A DNA stretch of 63,154 nucleotides from an uncultured Blautia sp. (GTDB lineage: Bacteria > Bacillota > Clostridia > Lachnospirales > Lachnospiraceae): positions 1 through 63,154 of the forward strand of contig CAKRRX010000002.1 of NCBI GenBank assembly GCA_934394595.1. The letters are read 5' to 3'. The translations under genes and the position numbers were made by a program. The notes under the pieces were generated by a model. It was not told the DNA's origin and made no database searches. It saw nothing but the letters and a program-made list of their open reading frames with translations. This document shows, piece by piece, positions 7,994-18,932 of the stretch; within the stretch, counting starts at the first letter, position 1, and the number at the start of each line of letters is the position of its first letter.

Positions 7994-10900
7994 CTAAATC
8001 TCTGCTTTCAGATTCTTCTGCGCTGTAGAAAGCATCAGCTTAATACGGTTCAGCTGATTTACCTCACTTGCACCTGGATCATAGTCGATAGCCGCAATAT
8101 TCGCCTTTGGATATTGACGGCGGATCTCCTTGATAACACCCTTACCCACAATGTGGTTTGGCAGGCAGGCAAATGGCTGGATACAAACGATATTCGGCAC
8201 CCCATCGTGGATCAGCTCCATCATTTCACCGGTGAGGAACCAGCCTTCACCGGTCTGGTTACCTTCTGATACGATGGGTCTTGCCATTTTTGCAAGGTCA
8301 CGGATATCTGCAGTAGGATGGAAATGACGGCTCTCAGCAAGGGCCTCATTTGCAGTCTTACGAACCCAGTCAATAGCCTTGATTCCTATGTTTCCAAAGA
8401 ATGCCTTGGATTTCTTAAAGCCCAGGTTTTCCACCTTGAAATTCTGGTTGTAGAAGCAGTAGGACATAAAGTCGATCAGATCCGGTACAACAGGCTCAGC
8501 GCCTTCAGCCTCCAGAAGTTCTGCAAGGTGGTTATTGGCTGCCGGGAGGAATTTAACCAGGATCTCTCCTACAATACCAACACGTGGTTTCTTCTCATCA
8601 CTGATGGGAATCGTGTCAAAATCGTGTACCATTTCCCGGCACATCTTCTTAAACTGGCTGTGGCTTAAAGAACTGCCGGAAACAAATGCGATCACTCGTT
8701 TTTCCCAGATCTTATGCTTACGGTTTACGATACCCTTTTCCAGCTCGTAGGGACGCATTCGGTAAATACATTTCATCATGATATCTCCAAATACAGCCGC
8801 ATAGACAACTGCCTTTACAAGTGGAAGAGTAAGCTTGAAGCCAGGGTTGCTTTCCAGACCGCTTAAGTTGATGGAAATAACCGGAATCTGCTCCATTCCA
8901 GCCTTCTTAAGTGCACGGCGGATAAATGCAATATAGTTGGAAGCGCGGCATCCGCCTCCTGTCTGGGACATGATAACTGCAGTTTTATTCAGGTCATACT
9001 TGCCGGACAAAAGAGCATCCATAATCTGTCCTACTACGATCAGGGACGGATAACATGCGTCGTTGTTTACATATTTCAGACCTACATCAACGGCATGCTT
9101 GTTGTCATTGGGAAGGACTTCCAGATGATAGCCGTTTGCATTAAAGGCAGCTTCCAGTAAAGAAAAATGTACCGGTGACATCTGTGGGCAGAGGATGGTG
9201 TAATCCTTGCGCATTTCCTTGGTAAATGACACCTTTTCAATAGAAGAAGGCTGAATGGTACGCTGCTTTTTCTGAGCGTCCTTTGCACGGAGGGCTGCAA
9301 GAAGAGAACGCACACGGATCCTTGCAGCGCCAAGGTTATTGACCTCATCAATCTTCAGACAGGTATAGATTTTGCCGCTGCCGTCCAGGATCTCGTAAAC
9401 CTCATCTGTAGTTACAGCGTCAAGTCCGCAGCCAAAAGAGTTCAGCTGGATCAGATCAAGGTCATCCCTTGTTTTTACATAGTTTGCCGCAGCATAAAGC
9501 CTGGAGTGGTACATCCACTGATCATTTACACGGATAGGCCGTTCAATGGGTACCAGGTGGGAAACGGAATCCTCTGTGAGAACCGCAACCCCATAGCTGT
9601 TGATCAGATCCGGGATACCGTGATGGATCTCTGGATCAATGTGATAAGGACGGCCTGCCAGAACAATGCCTCTGCGGCCTGTTTCCTTCAGATACTGAAG
9701 GGTTTCCTCGCCTTTTTTCTCAATGTCTTTATGTACAGCATCCATTTCCTCCCATGCCTTATGAGCTGCTTCCTTTATCTCTGAAGCTGGAATATCCGGG
9801 AAAATTTCTGTCAGTCTTTTTGTGACGATTTCCTCAGAAGTCAGTGCCAGGAATGGGTTCATGAAGGTGATAGATGGATCATGAAGCTCATCTACATTAT
9901 TTTTGATATTTTCGGCATAAGAGGTAACGATAGGACAGTTGTAGTGGTTGACTGCATCCGGGAACTCGTTTCTCTCATACGGAATACATGGATAGAAAAT
10001 AAATTTTACCCCGTTTCGGATCAGCCAGGTCACATGTCCGTGGGCAAGCTTGGCAGGATAGCATTCGGACTCACTTGGAATGGACTCAATACCCAGTTCA
10101 TAAATCTTTCTGGTGGAAGTGGGGGAAAGCACTACCTGGTATTTTAGCTCTGTAAAGAAAGTATACCAGAAAGGATAATTTTCAAACATATTCAGAACTC
10201 GCGGAATTCCGACTTTTCCACGGGTGGCCTGCTCATCAGAAAGAGGCTGGTAGGAGAAAAGGCGGTTGTATTTGTATTCGTAAAGATTCGGAATGTGATC
10301 TTTATTCTTTTCTTTTCCGATACCGCGCTCACAGCGGTTACCGCTTATAAAACGACGTCCGCCGGTGAATTTGTTGACGGTAAGACGGCAATTGTTGGTA
10401 CATCCGTGACAGTTGGCCATGGATGTGGTGTAGGTAAGCTCATTGATCTTGTCGATGGAGAGCATGGTAGTTTCACGGCCTTCTGCATGATAGCGCTCTT
10501 TTGCAATCAGGGCTGCACCGAATGCACCCATGATTCCGGCAATATCAGGACGGATAGCCTCACAGCCTGCAATACGCTCGAAGCTTCGGAGCACGCCGTC
10601 ATTGTAGAAGGTTCCACCCTGGACTACAATATGTTTTCCAAGTTCTTTGGCATCGGAAACCTTGATAACCTTGTAAAGGGCATTTTTGATAACAGAGTAA
10701 GCAAGACCGGCAGAGATATCTGCTACAGAAGCGCCTTCTTTCTGGGCCTGTTTAACCTTGGAATTCATGAATACCGTACATCTGGTTCCAAGATCAATGG
10801 GATGCTCTGCGAAAAGGGCAGCTTTTGCAAAATCCTGTACAGAGTAGTTCAGAGATTTTGCAAAGGTCTCGATAAAAGAACCGCAGCCTGAGGAACAAGC

Positions 10901-12229
10901 CTCGTTCAGCTGTACACTGTCAACGGTCTGATTGCGGATCTTGATACATTTCATATCCTGTCCGCCGATATCTACGATACAGTCAACCTCCGGGTCAAAA
11001 AAGGCTGCTGCATAATAATGGGAAACGGTTTCAACCTCGCCCTCATCCAGAAGCAGGGCAGCTTTCATAAGAGCTTCGCCGTAGCCTGTGGAGCAGGAGA
11101 ATGCGATATGTGCGTCTTCAGGAAGAAGACGGTAGATTTCCTGGATAGAACGGATAGCAGTCTTAAGGGGGCTTCCGTTATTATTGCTGTAGAAGGAATA
11201 AAGCAGTGTACCGTCCTCCCCTACAAGAGCAGTTTTTGTGGTGGTGGAGCCTGCATCAATTCCAAGATAGCAGTTGCCGTGATACTGGGAAAGGTCGCCT
11301 TTTTTTACCTGATAGGCACTCTGGCGTCTGTTAAAGGCCTCATAATCCTCTTTCGTAGCAAAAAGAGGTTCCATACGCTCTACTTCAAAGTCCAGCTTGA
11401 TGGAATTTTTCAGCCGGTTTGTCATATCCGTAAGAGAAACGGTTACATCATCCTTTGCATTCATGGCAGAGCCCATCGCTGCAAAAAGATGGGAATTTTC
11501 CGGTGTGATGGCATGCTCGTCATCAAGATTCAGGGTACGGATAAAGGCTGCCTTCAGCTGATCAAGGAAATGGAGAGGCCCCCCAAGGAATGCAACATGT
11601 CCACGAATGGGCTTTCCACAGGCAAGGCCGGAAATGGTCTGGTTTACCACTGCCTGGAAAATAGAAGCGGAAAGGTCTTCTTTGGTAGCACCATCATTGA
11701 TCAGGGGCTGGATATCGGTTTTTGCAAATACACCGCAGCGGGCTGCAATGGGGTAAAGCGCTTTGTAATTCTTCGCATATTCGTTCAGTCCGGTGGCGTC
11801 GGTCTGAAGCAGAGATGCCATCTGATCGATGAAGGAACCGGTACCTCCGGCGCAGATTCCATTCATACGCTGTTCAATATTGCCACCTTCGAAATAGATG
11901 ATCTTGGCATCCTCACCGCCCAGCTCGATGGCTACGTCAGTCTGGGGCGCGATTTTCTGAAGGGAAGTAGATACGGCAATAACCTCCTGGACAAATGGTA
12001 CGCCCAGGTGATTAGCAAGAGTAAGTCCACCGGAACCTGTGATCACAGGATGAAGGGTAAGTTCCCCCAGCTTGCCATAGGCCTTTTCCAGAAGCTCTGC
12101 CAGAGTCTCCTGGATATTGGCGAAATGACGCTGGTAATCTGCGAAAAGCAGAGTGTCATTTTCATCAAGTATTGCGATTTTGACAGTGGTGGAACCAATG
12201 TCAATTCCTAATGTGTATTTATTGCTCAT
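7994..12229 (-). CDS. Large 2-hydroxyacyl-CoA dehydratase activase-type protein (1411 aa)
   Basis: A multi-domain protein of the BadF/BadG/BcrA/BcrD ATPase family. Two ASKHA ATPase modules occur in tandem: residues about 4-290 ([24 protein letters not shown]) and about 320-590 ([24 protein letters not shown]). The Cys in the glycine-rich loop of each fits the activator's bridging [4Fe-4S] cluster. After a Cys-rich motif near residue 608 (CHGCTNNC) comes a long C-terminal part with DUF2229 and a dehydratase-subunit-like (HgdB) region. In characterised relatives the activator pumps an electron into an acyl-CoA dehydratase using ATP; for this long fused form the partner and substrate are unknown, and no dehydratase genes lie nearby. 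CAGGAGGC precedes the ATG. It forms its own transcription unit. Confidence 0.88.
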   Translation of the reverse strand: MSNKYTLGIDIGSTTVKIAILDENDTLLFADYQRHFANIQETLAELLEKAYGKLGELTLHPVITGSGGLTLANHLGVPFVQEVIAVSTSLQKIAPQTDVAIELGGEDAKIIYFEGGNIEQRMNGICAGGTGSFIDQMASLLQTDATGLNEYAKNYKALYPIAARCGVFAKTDIQPLINDGATKEDLSASIFQAVVNQTISGLACGKPIRGHVAFLGGPLHFLDQLKAAFIRTLNLDDEHAITPENSHLFAAMGSAMNAKDDVTVSLTDMTNRLKNSIKLDFEVERMEPLFATKEDYEAFNRRQSAYQVKKGDLSQYHGNCYLGIDAGSTTTKTALVGEDGTLLYSFYSNNNGSPLKTAIRSIQEIYRLLPEDAHIAFSCSTGYGEALMKAALLLDEGEVETVSHYYAAAFFDPEVDCIVDIGGQDMKCIKIRNQTVDSVQLNEACSSGCGSFIETFAKSLNYSVQDFAKAALFAEHPIDLGTRCTVFMNSKVKQAQKEGASVADISAGLAYSVIKNALYKVIKVSDAKELGKHIVVQGGTFYNDGVLRSFERIAGCEAIRPDIAGIMGAFGAALIAKERYHAEGRETTMLSIDKINELTYTTSMANCHGCTNNCRLTVNKFTGGRRFISGNRCERGIGKEKNKDHIPNLYEYKYNRLFSYQPLSDEQATRGKVGIPRVLNMFENYPFWYTFFTELKYQVVLSPTSTRKIYELGIESIPSESECYPAKLAHGHVTWLIRNGVKFIFYPCIPYERNEFPDAVNHYNCPIVTSYAENIKNNVDELHDPSITFMNPFLALTSEEIVTKRLTEIFPDIPASEIKEAAHKAWEEMDAVHKDIEKKGEETLQYLKETGRRGIVLAGRPYHIDPEIHHGIPDLINSYGVAVLTEDSVSHLVPIERPIRVNDQWMYHSRLYAAANYVKTRDDLDLIQLNSFGCGLDAVTTDEVYEILDGSGKIYTCLKIDEVNNLGAARIRVRSLLAALRAKDAQKKQRTIQPSSIEKVSFTKEMRKDYTILCPQMSPVHFSLLEAAFNANGYHLEVLPNDNKHAVDVGLKYVNNDACYPSLIVVGQIMDALLSGKYDLNKTAVIMSQTGGGCRASNYIAFIRRALKKAGMEQIPVISINLSGLESNPGFKLTLPLVKAVVYAAVFGDIMMKCIYRMRPYELEKGIVNRKHKIWEKRVIAFVSGSSLSHSQFKKMCREMVHDFDTIPISDEKKPRVGIVGEILVKFLPAANNHLAELLEAEGAEPVVPDLIDFMSYCFYNQNFKVENLGFKKSKAFFGNIGIKAIDWVRKTANEALAESRHFHPTADIRDLAKMARPIVSEGNQTGEGWFLTGEMMELIHDGVPNIVCIQPFACLPNHIVGKGVIKEIRRQYPKANIAAIDYDPGASEVNQLNRIKLMLSTAQKNLKAEI

Positions 12230-12305
12230 GTAAAAATTATGCCTCCTGAAAATGTGCTTAACTTCTTATTTATATACAAATGAATAAGTGAAAATATTCC
12301 GTACT

Positions 12306-12334
12306 ATTATACGATACACTTCTCTAAATGGCAA
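12306..12334 (-). promoter_or_regulatory. Predicted promoter for the activase gene
   Basis: Reading the minus strand, TTGCCA (12334-12329) and TATAAT (12311-12306) are separated by 17 bases, giving a leader of about 70 bases to the ATG at 12229. Confidence 0.65.
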
Positions 12335-12368
12335 TGTAAAAGTTTAACAAGGATTCCTTCCCCAGGTG

Positions 12369-12397
12369 TTGAATTTTCGTTGATTTCAAGCTATAAT
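12369..12397 (+). promoter_or_regulatory. Predicted promoter for tgt
   Basis: TTGAAT (12369-12374) and TATAAT (12392-12397) with 17-base spacing. The leader contains a small hairpin (12420-12443, TTTACACT/AGTGTAAA around CCTGGAAA). It does not resemble a preQ1 riboswitch. Confidence 0.6.
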
Positions 12398-12486
12398 GAT
12401 TAAAGTTTTCTGTGGGTGTTTTACACTCCTGGAAAAGTGTAAAAGAAAGAGAAAATGGTTGAAAAGAGAAAAGAAAGGATTTATAT

Positions 12487-13644
12487 ATGGCAAAATATAC
12501 GCTTATGAAAACAGAAGGCCGTGCCAAGCGTGCTCAGTTTGAAACCGTACATGGAACGATCCAGACTCCGGTGTTCATGAATGTGGGAACAGTGGGCGCC
12601 ATTAAAGGAGCAGTGTCCACCATGGATCTGAAGGACATCAGGACGCAGGTGCAGCTTTCCAATACTTATCATCTTCATGTGAGGACCGGCGACAAGCTGA
12701 TCAAGGAGTTTGGAGGCCTTCACAAATTTATGGTCTGGGACAGACCGATTCTCACCGATTCCGGTGGATTTCAGGTATTTTCCCTGGCTGGACTTCGTAA
12801 GATCAAAGAAGAGGGCGTTTATTTCCAGTCACACATTGACGGACACAAGATTTTTATGGGTCCGGAGGAAAGTATGCAGATACAGTCAAATCTGGGCTCC
12901 ACCATTGCCATGGCATTTGACGAATGTCCAAGCAGCGTGGCAAGCAGGGAGTATGTCCAGAATTCTGTAGATCGTACCACCAGATGGCTGGAGCGCTGTA
13001 AGGCAGAGATGGCCAGACTGAATGGCCTTCCGGATACAGTAAATAAGGAACAGCTGCTTTTTGGAATCAACCAGGGTGCTATTTATGAGGATATCCGTAT
13101 TGCCCATGCAGATACCATTTCCAAGCTGGATCTGGATGGCTACGCAGTTGGCGGACTGGCAGTGGGAGAGACCCATGAACAGATGTATCGCATTTTGGAT
13201 GCGGTTGTGCCGCATCTTCCACAGGACAAGCCTACTTATCTGATGGGAGTTGGTACTCCTGCAAATATCCTGGAAGGTGTTGCAAGAGGAATCGATTTCT
13301 TTGACTGTGTTTATCCAAGCCGTAATGGACGTCACGGTCATGTATATACCAATCATGGCAAGCTGAATCTGTTTAATGCAAAGTACCAGCTGGATCCAAA
13401 TCCTATTGAGGAAGGCTGTCAGTGTCCGGCATGTCAGCACTACAGCAGAGCATACATCCGGCATCTTCTGAAAGCGAAAGAAATGCTGGGAATGCGTCTT
13501 TGTGTGCTTCACAATCTGTATTTCTACAATCATATGATGGAAGAAATCCGTGATGCACTGGATCAGGGTAATTTCGCAGAATATAAGGAAATGCGCCTGG
13601 CCGGATTTGAAGAGGGAAAGATCAACAGCAGATATAGCAAGTGA
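12487..13644 (+). CDS. tgt: tRNA-guanine transglycosylase (385 aa)
   Basis: Exchanges guanine 34 of GUN-anticodon tRNAs for preQ1, the base-swap step of queuosine synthesis. Visible features are the substrate-binding Asp in LTDSGGFQVFSL, the active-site segment FDCVYPSRNGRHG, and the zinc site CQCPACQHYSRAYI followed by a distal His in CVLHNLYFYN. Length matches bacterial Tgt. GAAAAGAAAGGATTTATAT precedes the ATG. yajC follows after 162 bases with its own promoter, a common bacterial pairing. queA is not present here. Confidence 0.97.
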   Translation: MAKYTLMKTEGRAKRAQFETVHGTIQTPVFMNVGTVGAIKGAVSTMDLKDIRTQVQLSNTYHLHVRTGDKLIKEFGGLHKFMVWDRPILTDSGGFQVFSLAGLRKIKEEGVYFQSHIDGHKIFMGPEESMQIQSNLGSTIAMAFDECPSSVASREYVQNSVDRTTRWLERCKAEMARLNGLPDTVNKEQLLFGINQGAIYEDIRIAHADTISKLDLDGYAVGGLAVGETHEQMYRILDAVVPHLPQDKPTYLMGVGTPANILEGVARGIDFFDCVYPSRNGRHGHVYTNHGKLNLFNAKYQLDPNPIEEGCQCPACQHYSRAYIRHLLKAKEMLGMRLCVLHNLYFYNHMMEEIRDALDQGNFAEYKEMRLAGFEEGKINSRYSK

Positions 13645-13716
13645 CATTAAAACAGGAACTTGTATGAAACTTGATCTGCTGGTCGTGGAAATTAATATAA
13701 AAAATTATAAAACTAC

Positions 13717-13745
13717 TTGAAGAAACAGGCTTTTTTGTGTATAGT
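13717..13745 (+). promoter_or_regulatory. Predicted promoter for yajC
   Basis: TTGAAG (13717-13722), 17-base spacer, TATAGT (13740-13745), overlapping a second -10-like TATAAT a few bases later. Confidence 0.55.
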
Positions 13746-13806
13746 ATACTATAATGCGCCGGTGCTAAAAGCAGGGCGTGAGAGTAAGATACAGGAGGAT
13801 TTGCAA

Positions 13807-14106
13807 ATGGACGCATCAAGCGGAATGAGTATGGGATTTACCATCGTATGGCTGGTTGTACTTTTCGGTATTATGTATTTTCTGATGATCAGACCTCAGA
13901 AGAAAGAGCAGAAGAGAGTACAGGCTATGCTCAGCGATATGGCTGTAGGAGACAGTGTTGTGACCACAAGCGGTTTCTATGGTGTGATCATTGATATGAC
14001 AGAGGAAGATGTTATCGTAGAGTTTGGTAACAATAAGAACTGCCGTATCCCTATGAGAAAGCAGGCAATTGCCGAGGTTGAGAAAGCTGAGCAGGCTTCT
14101 GCGTAA
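13807..14106 (+). CDS. yajC: Preprotein translocase accessory subunit YajC (99 aa)
   Basis: A small single-span inner membrane protein associated with the SecDF-YajC part of the Sec export machinery. One membrane helix (about residues 10-27, FTIVWLVVLFGIMYFLMI) is followed by the family signature RPQKKEQKR, a VGDSVVTTSGFYGVI segment and a short charged tail. The start at 13807 follows ACAGGAGGATTTGCAA. No secD or secF is adjacent. Confidence 0.95.
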   Translation: MDASSGMSMGFTIVWLVVLFGIMYFLMIRPQKKEQKRVQAMLSDMAVGDSVVTTSGFYGVIIDMTEEDVIVEFGNNKNCRIPMRKQAIAEVEKAEQASA

Positions 14107-14170
14107 GTCTGGCAGTTGTGGTGAGGATCTTTGGAAGAACGCTTCCGGGAGTTCTTCGGAATATGGATGT

Positions 14171-14217
14171 AAAAGAAAGAATGGCTTCACTCTGTACAGG
14201 AGTGGAGCTTTTTCTTT
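14171..14217 (+). terminator. Probable terminator after yajC
   Basis: Imperfect hairpin: AAAGAAAGAATGGCTTCACTC pairs with GAGTGGAGCTTTTTCTTT around TGTACAG, ending in a T-rich run. It separates yajC from the leuB-ilv-ser cluster. Confidence 0.6.
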
Positions 14218-14360
14218 ATATAAGACGGAAAACGACAGTTTTTTACTTTAATAGGTTGAAATCTGAAAGAAAGTGCGTTATTATAATAACAATTATCCAT
14301 TGATGTCAGGAGAACGTGAAATTCCCACTGATATTCATGAACAAAGGAGAGGAAATTATT

Positions 14361-15443
14361 ATGAATTACAACATTTCACTGATTCCAGGAGACGGTATCG
14401 GCCCGGAGATTGTTGCAGAAGCAAAGAAAGTTCTGGACAAAGTATGTGAGAAATATGGACATAGCTTTTCCTATTCAGAAGTGCTTTTAGGTGGAGCTTC
14501 CATTGATGTACATGGAGTACCTCTTACAGATGAGGCGATTGCCACAGCAAAAGCTTCTGATGCAGTTCTCATGGGTTCCATAGGCGGAGATGCAAAAACA
14601 TCCCCATGGTATAAACTGGAGCCATCCAAACGCCCGGAGGCAGGTCTTCTTGCTATCCGTAAAGCTCTGAACCTTTTTGCAAACCTTCGTCCTGCATATT
14701 TATACAATGAGCTTCGTGCAGCATGCCCTCTTCGCGATGAGATCATCGGAGATGGTTTTGATATGATCATTGTACGTGAGCTGACAGGCGGTCTTTATTT
14801 TGGAGAGAGAAAGACAGTAGAAGAAAATGGTGTGGTAAAAGCAATTGATACCCTTTCCTATAATGAAAATGAGATCCGCAGAATTGCCATTAAGGCATTT
14901 GATATTGCAATGAAACGCCGCAGGAAGGTGACCAGTGTTGACAAGGCCAACGTTCTGGATTCTTCCAGACTTTGGAGAAAAGTCGTGGAAGAAGTAGCGA
15001 AGGATTATCCGGAGGTAACCCTTGAGCATATGCTGGTTGACAACTGTGCAATGCAGCTGGTTAGAGATCCGAAGCAGTTTGATGTGATCCTGACTGAGAA
15101 CATGTTCGGTGATATCCTTTCCGATGAGGCAAGTATGGTTACAGGATCTATCGGAATGCTGTCCTCTGCCAGTCTGAACGAGACCAAGTTTGGTCTTTAT
15201 GAGCCAAGCCATGGTTCTGCACCGGATATTGCAGGACAGAATAAGGCAAATCCTATCGCTACAATCCTTTCCGCAGCTATGATGCTTCGCTTCTCCTTAG
15301 ATCTTGATGAGGAAGCAAATGCAGTGGAGACAGCAGTACAGAAGGTTCTTACTGCCGGATACCGTACAGGCGATATTATGTCTGAGGGATGCACTCTGGT
15401 CGGAACCAGGGAAATGGGCGATCTGATTGCAAAGGAAATCTAA
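14361..15443 (+). CDS. leuB: 3-isopropylmalate dehydrogenase (360 aa)
   Basis: Oxidises and decarboxylates 3-isopropylmalate to 2-oxoisocaproate in leucine synthesis, with NAD. It starts [15 protein letters not shown], has the Arg-rich substrate loop region ([11 protein letters not shown]), [11 protein letters not shown], and the metal/NAD region [13 protein letters not shown] followed by [12 protein letters not shown] use the ATG at 14361, which has AAGGAGAGG 8 bases upstream, and not the longer upstream frame. leuA and leuCD are not in the window, so this gene opens a cluster otherwise made of ilv and ser genes. Confidence 0.96.
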   Translation: MNYNISLIPGDGIGPEIVAEAKKVLDKVCEKYGHSFSYSEVLLGGASIDVHGVPLTDEAIATAKASDAVLMGSIGGDAKTSPWYKLEPSKRPEAGLLAIRKALNLFANLRPAYLYNELRAACPLRDEIIGDGFDMIIVRELTGGLYFGERKTVEENGVVKAIDTLSYNENEIRRIAIKAFDIAMKRRRKVTSVDKANVLDSSRLWRKVVEEVAKDYPEVTLEHMLVDNCAMQLVRDPKQFDVILTENMFGDILSDEASMVTGSIGMLSSASLNETKFGLYEPSHGSAPDIAGQNKANPIATILSAAMMLRFSLDLDEEANAVETAVQKVLTAGYRTGDIMSEGCTLVGTREMGDLIAKEI

Positions 15444-15513
15444 TGGAATCATTATAAAGTTTATCAGCTGTGAAAGTTATTTATTCAGAAAAAAGCATGG
15501 GATAAAGTGTTAT

Positions 15514-15542
15514 TTGACCATGTATAACTGGATAAGTACTTT
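15514..15542 (+). promoter_or_regulatory. Possible promoter for ilvD
   Basis: TTGACC (15514-15519) and TACTTT (15537-15542) with a 17-base spacer in the 125-base gap after leuB. The -10 is weak. I see no T-box antiterminator or leader peptide in this gap. Confidence 0.35.
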
Positions 15543-15568
15543 CCTGTTATGAAAAGGAGATACAGATT

Positions 15569-17242
15569 ATGAGAAGTGACGCAGTAAAAACAGGCTCACA
15601 GCAGGCACCTCACCGTTCCCTGTTTAATGCCCTTGGAATCACAAAAGAAGAAATGGAGCGCCCATTAGTAGGTATCGTTTGTTCTTATAATGAGATCGTA
15701 CCAGGCCACATGAACCTGGATAAAATCGCACAGGCTGTAAAGCTTGGCGTAGCAATGGCTGGCGGAACCCCGATCATGTTTCCTGCAATCGCTGTCTGCG
15801 ACGGTATTGCAATGGGACATATCGGTATGAAATACTCTCTTGTCACAAGAGATCTGATCGCAGATTCTACAGAGGCAATGGCACTGGCTCACCAGTTTGA
15901 TGCCCTTGTCATGATTCCAAACTGTGACAAAAACGTACCCGGACTTCTGATGGCAGCAGCCAGAATCAACGTACCTACCGTATTTGTAAGTGGCGGACCG
16001 ATGCTGGCTGGTCACTTGAACGGACACAAGACCAGTCTTTCCAGTATGTTTGAAGCTGTTGGTGCTTATGCAGCAGGTAAGCTTACAGAGGAGGGCCTGA
16101 CCGAGTGTGAGAACAAGACATGTCCAACCTGTGGCTCCTGTTCCGGTATGTACACCGCAAACAGTATGAACTGTCTTACCGAGGTTCTTGGAATGGGACT
16201 GAAAGGAAACGGAACCATCCCGGCTGTATATTCTGAGCGTATCCGTCTTGCAAAGCATGCAGGAATGCAGGTTATGGAAATGTACCGCCGCAACATCCGT
16301 CCAAGAGACATTATGACAAAAGAGGCAATTTTAAATGCTCTCACTGTAGATATGGCACTTGGATGCTCCACAAACAGTATGCTTCATCTTCCGGCAATCG
16401 CACATGAGATTGGCTGGGATTTCGATATCAGCTTTGCAAATGAGATCAGTGCAAAGACTCCGAACATCTGTCACCTTGCACCGGCAGGCCCGACTTACAT
16501 GGAAGACCTGAACGAAGCAGGTGGCGTATATGCAGTTATGAACGAGCTGAACAAGAAGGGACTTCTTCATACAGAGTGCATGACTGTAACTGGCAAGACA
16601 GTTGGTGAGAACATCAAAGACTGTGTAAACCTGAACCCGGAAGTTATCCGCCCAATTGATAATCCATACAGCACTACAGGCGGACTTGCTGTACTTCGGG
16701 GAAATCTTGCACCAGATGGAAGTGTTGTAAAACGTTCTGCAGTTGTTGCAGAGATGATGGTTCATGAAGGACCTGCAAGAGTATTTGACTGTGAGGAAGA
16801 TGCCATCGCAGCAATCAAAGGCGGCAAGATCGTGGAGGGTGACGTTGTTGTAATCCGTTACGAAGGACCAAAAGGCGGTCCTGGAATGAGGGAGATGCTG
16901 AATCCTACCTCTGCAATCGCAGGTATGGGACTTGGTTCTTCTGTAGCCCTTATTACAGATGGACGTTTCAGTGGGGCATCCAGAGGTGCTTCCATCGGAC
17001 ATGTTTCACCAGAGGCAGCAGTTGGCGGTCCTATCGCTCTTGTTGAAGAAGGTGATATCATCAGCATCAACATTCCGGAACTGAAACTGGAACTGAAGGT
17101 TTCTGATGAAGAGCTTGCAGCAAGAAAAGCAAAATGGCAGCCAAGAGAGCCGAAGGTTACAACCGGATACCTTGCAAGATATGCAGCAATGGTTACCTCC
17201 GGAAACCGTGGTGCGATCCTTGAGGTACCGAAAGCGAAATAA
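15569..17242 (+). CDS. ilvD: Dihydroxy-acid dehydratase (557 aa)
   Basis: Dehydrates 2,3-dihydroxy-isovalerate and -3-methylvalerate in valine and isoleucine synthesis using an iron-sulfur cluster. Candidate cluster cysteines are in PNCDKNVPG and in [19 protein letters not shown]. Further family marks are [30 protein letters not shown] near the C-terminus, and [13 protein letters not shown]. The length is typical. AAAAGGAGATACAGATT precedes the ATG. ilvB begins 13 bases after the stop, so the two are co-transcribed. Confidence 0.97.
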   Translation: MRSDAVKTGSQQAPHRSLFNALGITKEEMERPLVGIVCSYNEIVPGHMNLDKIAQAVKLGVAMAGGTPIMFPAIAVCDGIAMGHIGMKYSLVTRDLIADSTEAMALAHQFDALVMIPNCDKNVPGLLMAAARINVPTVFVSGGPMLAGHLNGHKTSLSSMFEAVGAYAAGKLTEEGLTECENKTCPTCGSCSGMYTANSMNCLTEVLGMGLKGNGTIPAVYSERIRLAKHAGMQVMEMYRRNIRPRDIMTKEAILNALTVDMALGCSTNSMLHLPAIAHEIGWDFDISFANEISAKTPNICHLAPAGPTYMEDLNEAGGVYAVMNELNKKGLLHTECMTVTGKTVGENIKDCVNLNPEVIRPIDNPYSTTGGLAVLRGNLAPDGSVVKRSAVVAEMMVHEGPARVFDCEEDAIAAIKGGKIVEGDVVVIRYEGPKGGPGMREMLNPTSAIAGMGLGSSVALITDGRFSGASRGASIGHVSPEAAVGGPIALVEEGDIISINIPELKLELKVSDEELAARKAKWQPREPKVTTGYLARYAAMVTSGNRGAILEVPKAK

Positions 17243-17255
17243 GGAGGAAACAAAA

Positions 17256-18932
17256 TTGCAGCTTACAGGAGCGGAGATCATCATAGAATGTTTACTGGAG
17301 CAAAGTGTGGATACTGTTTTTGGTTATCCAGGCGGTGCCATCCTGAATGTTTATGACGCCCTTTACCGATACAGTGATAAAATCAAACATGTACTTACTT
17401 CCCATGAGCAGGGAGCTTCCCACGCAGCAGACGGCTATGCACGTGCAACCGGCAAAGTCGGAGTGTGTCTGGCAACCTCCGGACCAGGTGCCACCAATCT
17501 GGTAACAGGAATCGCCACCGCGTGTATGGATTCAGTTCCTGTGGTAGCAATTACCTGTAACGTTGGAACTGCCCTCCTTGGAAAAGATTCTTTCCAGGAG
17601 GTTGATATCGCAGGTATTGTAATGCCTGTGACGAAACACAGCTACATTGTCAAAGATGTAACACAGCTTGCGGACACCATCCGCAAAGCCTTTACCATTG
17701 CAAAAAGCGGCCGTCCTGGACCGGTACTTGTAGATGTACCAAAAGATGTGACTGCGGCAAAATGCGAATATATCCGCCATACGATCACAGCTGTGGAGCC
17801 AAAGGTTGACACTATCCGTCAGCAGGATGTGGATGCAGCTGTGCAGATGATCACGGCAGCAAAGAAACCATTTATTTTTGTCGGAGGCGGCGCTGTGATC
17901 GCAAATGCATCTGAAGAGGTTCGCACACTTGCCCACAGGATCCAGGCTCCGGTCTGTGACAGCCTTATGGGAAAAGGTGCTTTTTCCGGAGAGGATGAGC
18001 TTTATACAGGTCCCGTGGGAATGCATGGAACCAAGACTTCCAACTATGCAATGTGTGAATGCGATCTTCTGATCACTCTTGGCGCACGTTTCAGTGACCG
18101 TGTGACTGGAGATACCAAGACCTTTGCACCAAAAGCAAAAATCTTGCAGATTGATGTGGATGCAGCTGAAATCAATAAAAATATTGTAGTTGATGCTTCT
18201 GTGATCGGAGATCTGAAGGAAGTGCTGAAGCTTCTCCTTGAGAAAATCCCGGAGAAGAGCCATGAGCAGTGGGTACAGCACATTCAGGATATGAAAGCAA
18301 AATATCCGTTAAATTATGATCATTCCCAGCTTACCGGACCATATGTGATCCAGAAGCTTTATGAACTGACAGGTGGAGATGCGATTATTTCCACTGATGT
18401 TGGACAGCACCAGATGTGGGCTGCCCAGTATTTCAAATTTAAGGAGCCGAGAACCTTCCTTACATCAGGAGGGCTTGGTACCATGGGCTATGGCCTTGGC
18501 GCAGCAATCGGAGCAAAGATGGGCTGCCCGGACAAAACCGTGGTAAATATAGCAGGAGACGGCTGTTTCCGTATGAACATGAACGAGATCGCCACGGCAG
18601 TTCGCTGCGGCAAACCTCTTGTCCAGATCATTCTGAACAATCATGTTCTGGGAATGGTACGCCAGTGGCAGACTCTGTTCTATGAACAAAGATATTCTCA
18701 GACCATCTTAAATGATGGTGTGGACTTCGTGAAAGTTTCTGAAGCAATGGGAGCAAAAGCAATCCGCGTTACGAAGATGGAAGAAGTAGAGCCTGCACTT
18801 AAGATGGCGCTTTCATCAGAGGGTCCGGTAGTTCTCGATTGCTGGATCGACCAGGATTTAAGCGTATATCCTATGGTTCCTGCAGGAGCAAGTTTAGACG
18901 AGGTATTTGATGAGGAGGATGTGAAGAAATGA
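17256..18932 (+). CDS. ilvB: Acetolactate synthase, catalytic subunit (558 aa)
   Basis: A thiamine-diphosphate enzyme joining two pyruvates, or pyruvate and 2-oxobutyrate, at the entry to valine/leucine and isoleucine synthesis. The catalytic Glu is in TSHEQGASHAADGYARATG, the central FAD/fold domain follows, and the ThDP-Mg motif runs from GDGCFRMNMNEIATA to ILNN. The frame is open upstream inside ilvD, but the TTG at 17256 has AAGGAGG 8 bases before it and gives the usual MQLTGAEIIIECL start. A TTG start on a major biosynthetic gene is mildly unusual. No regulatory subunit (ilvN) lies next to it. It overlaps serC by 4 bases (ATGA). Confidence 0.96.
   Translation: MQLTGAEIIIECLLEQSVDTVFGYPGGAILNVYDALYRYSDKIKHVLTSHEQGASHAADGYARATGKVGVCLATSGPGATNLVTGIATACMDSVPVVAITCNVGTALLGKDSFQEVDIAGIVMPVTKHSYIVKDVTQLADTIRKAFTIAKSGRPGPVLVDVPKDVTAAKCEYIRHTITAVEPKVDTIRQQDVDAAVQMITAAKKPFIFVGGGAVIANASEEVRTLAHRIQAPVCDSLMGKGAFSGEDELYTGPVGMHGTKTSNYAMCECDLLITLGARFSDRVTGDTKTFAPKAKILQIDVDAAEINKNIVVDASVIGDLKEVLKLLLEKIPEKSHEQWVQHIQDMKAKYPLNYDHSQLTGPYVIQKLYELTGGDAIISTDVGQHQMWAAQYFKFKEPRTFLTSGGLGTMGYGLGAAIGAKMGCPDKTVVNIAGDGCFRMNMNEIATAVRCGKPLVQIILNNHVLGMVRQWQTLFYEQRYSQTILNDGVDFVKVSEAMGAKAIRVTKMEEVEPALKMALSSEGPVVLDCWIDQDLSVYPMVPAGASLDEVFDEEDVKK

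Noticed and set aside
11018..12211. A 397-codon plus-strand frame within the activase gene
   Set aside because: It is antisense to the two recognisable ATPase modules and has no ribosome site.
15444..15568. T-box or leader-peptide control of leuB/ilvD, and of trpS
   Set aside because: No T-box bulge consensus, no specifier stem and no terminator/antiterminator pair was visible in the leuB, ilvD or trpS leaders.
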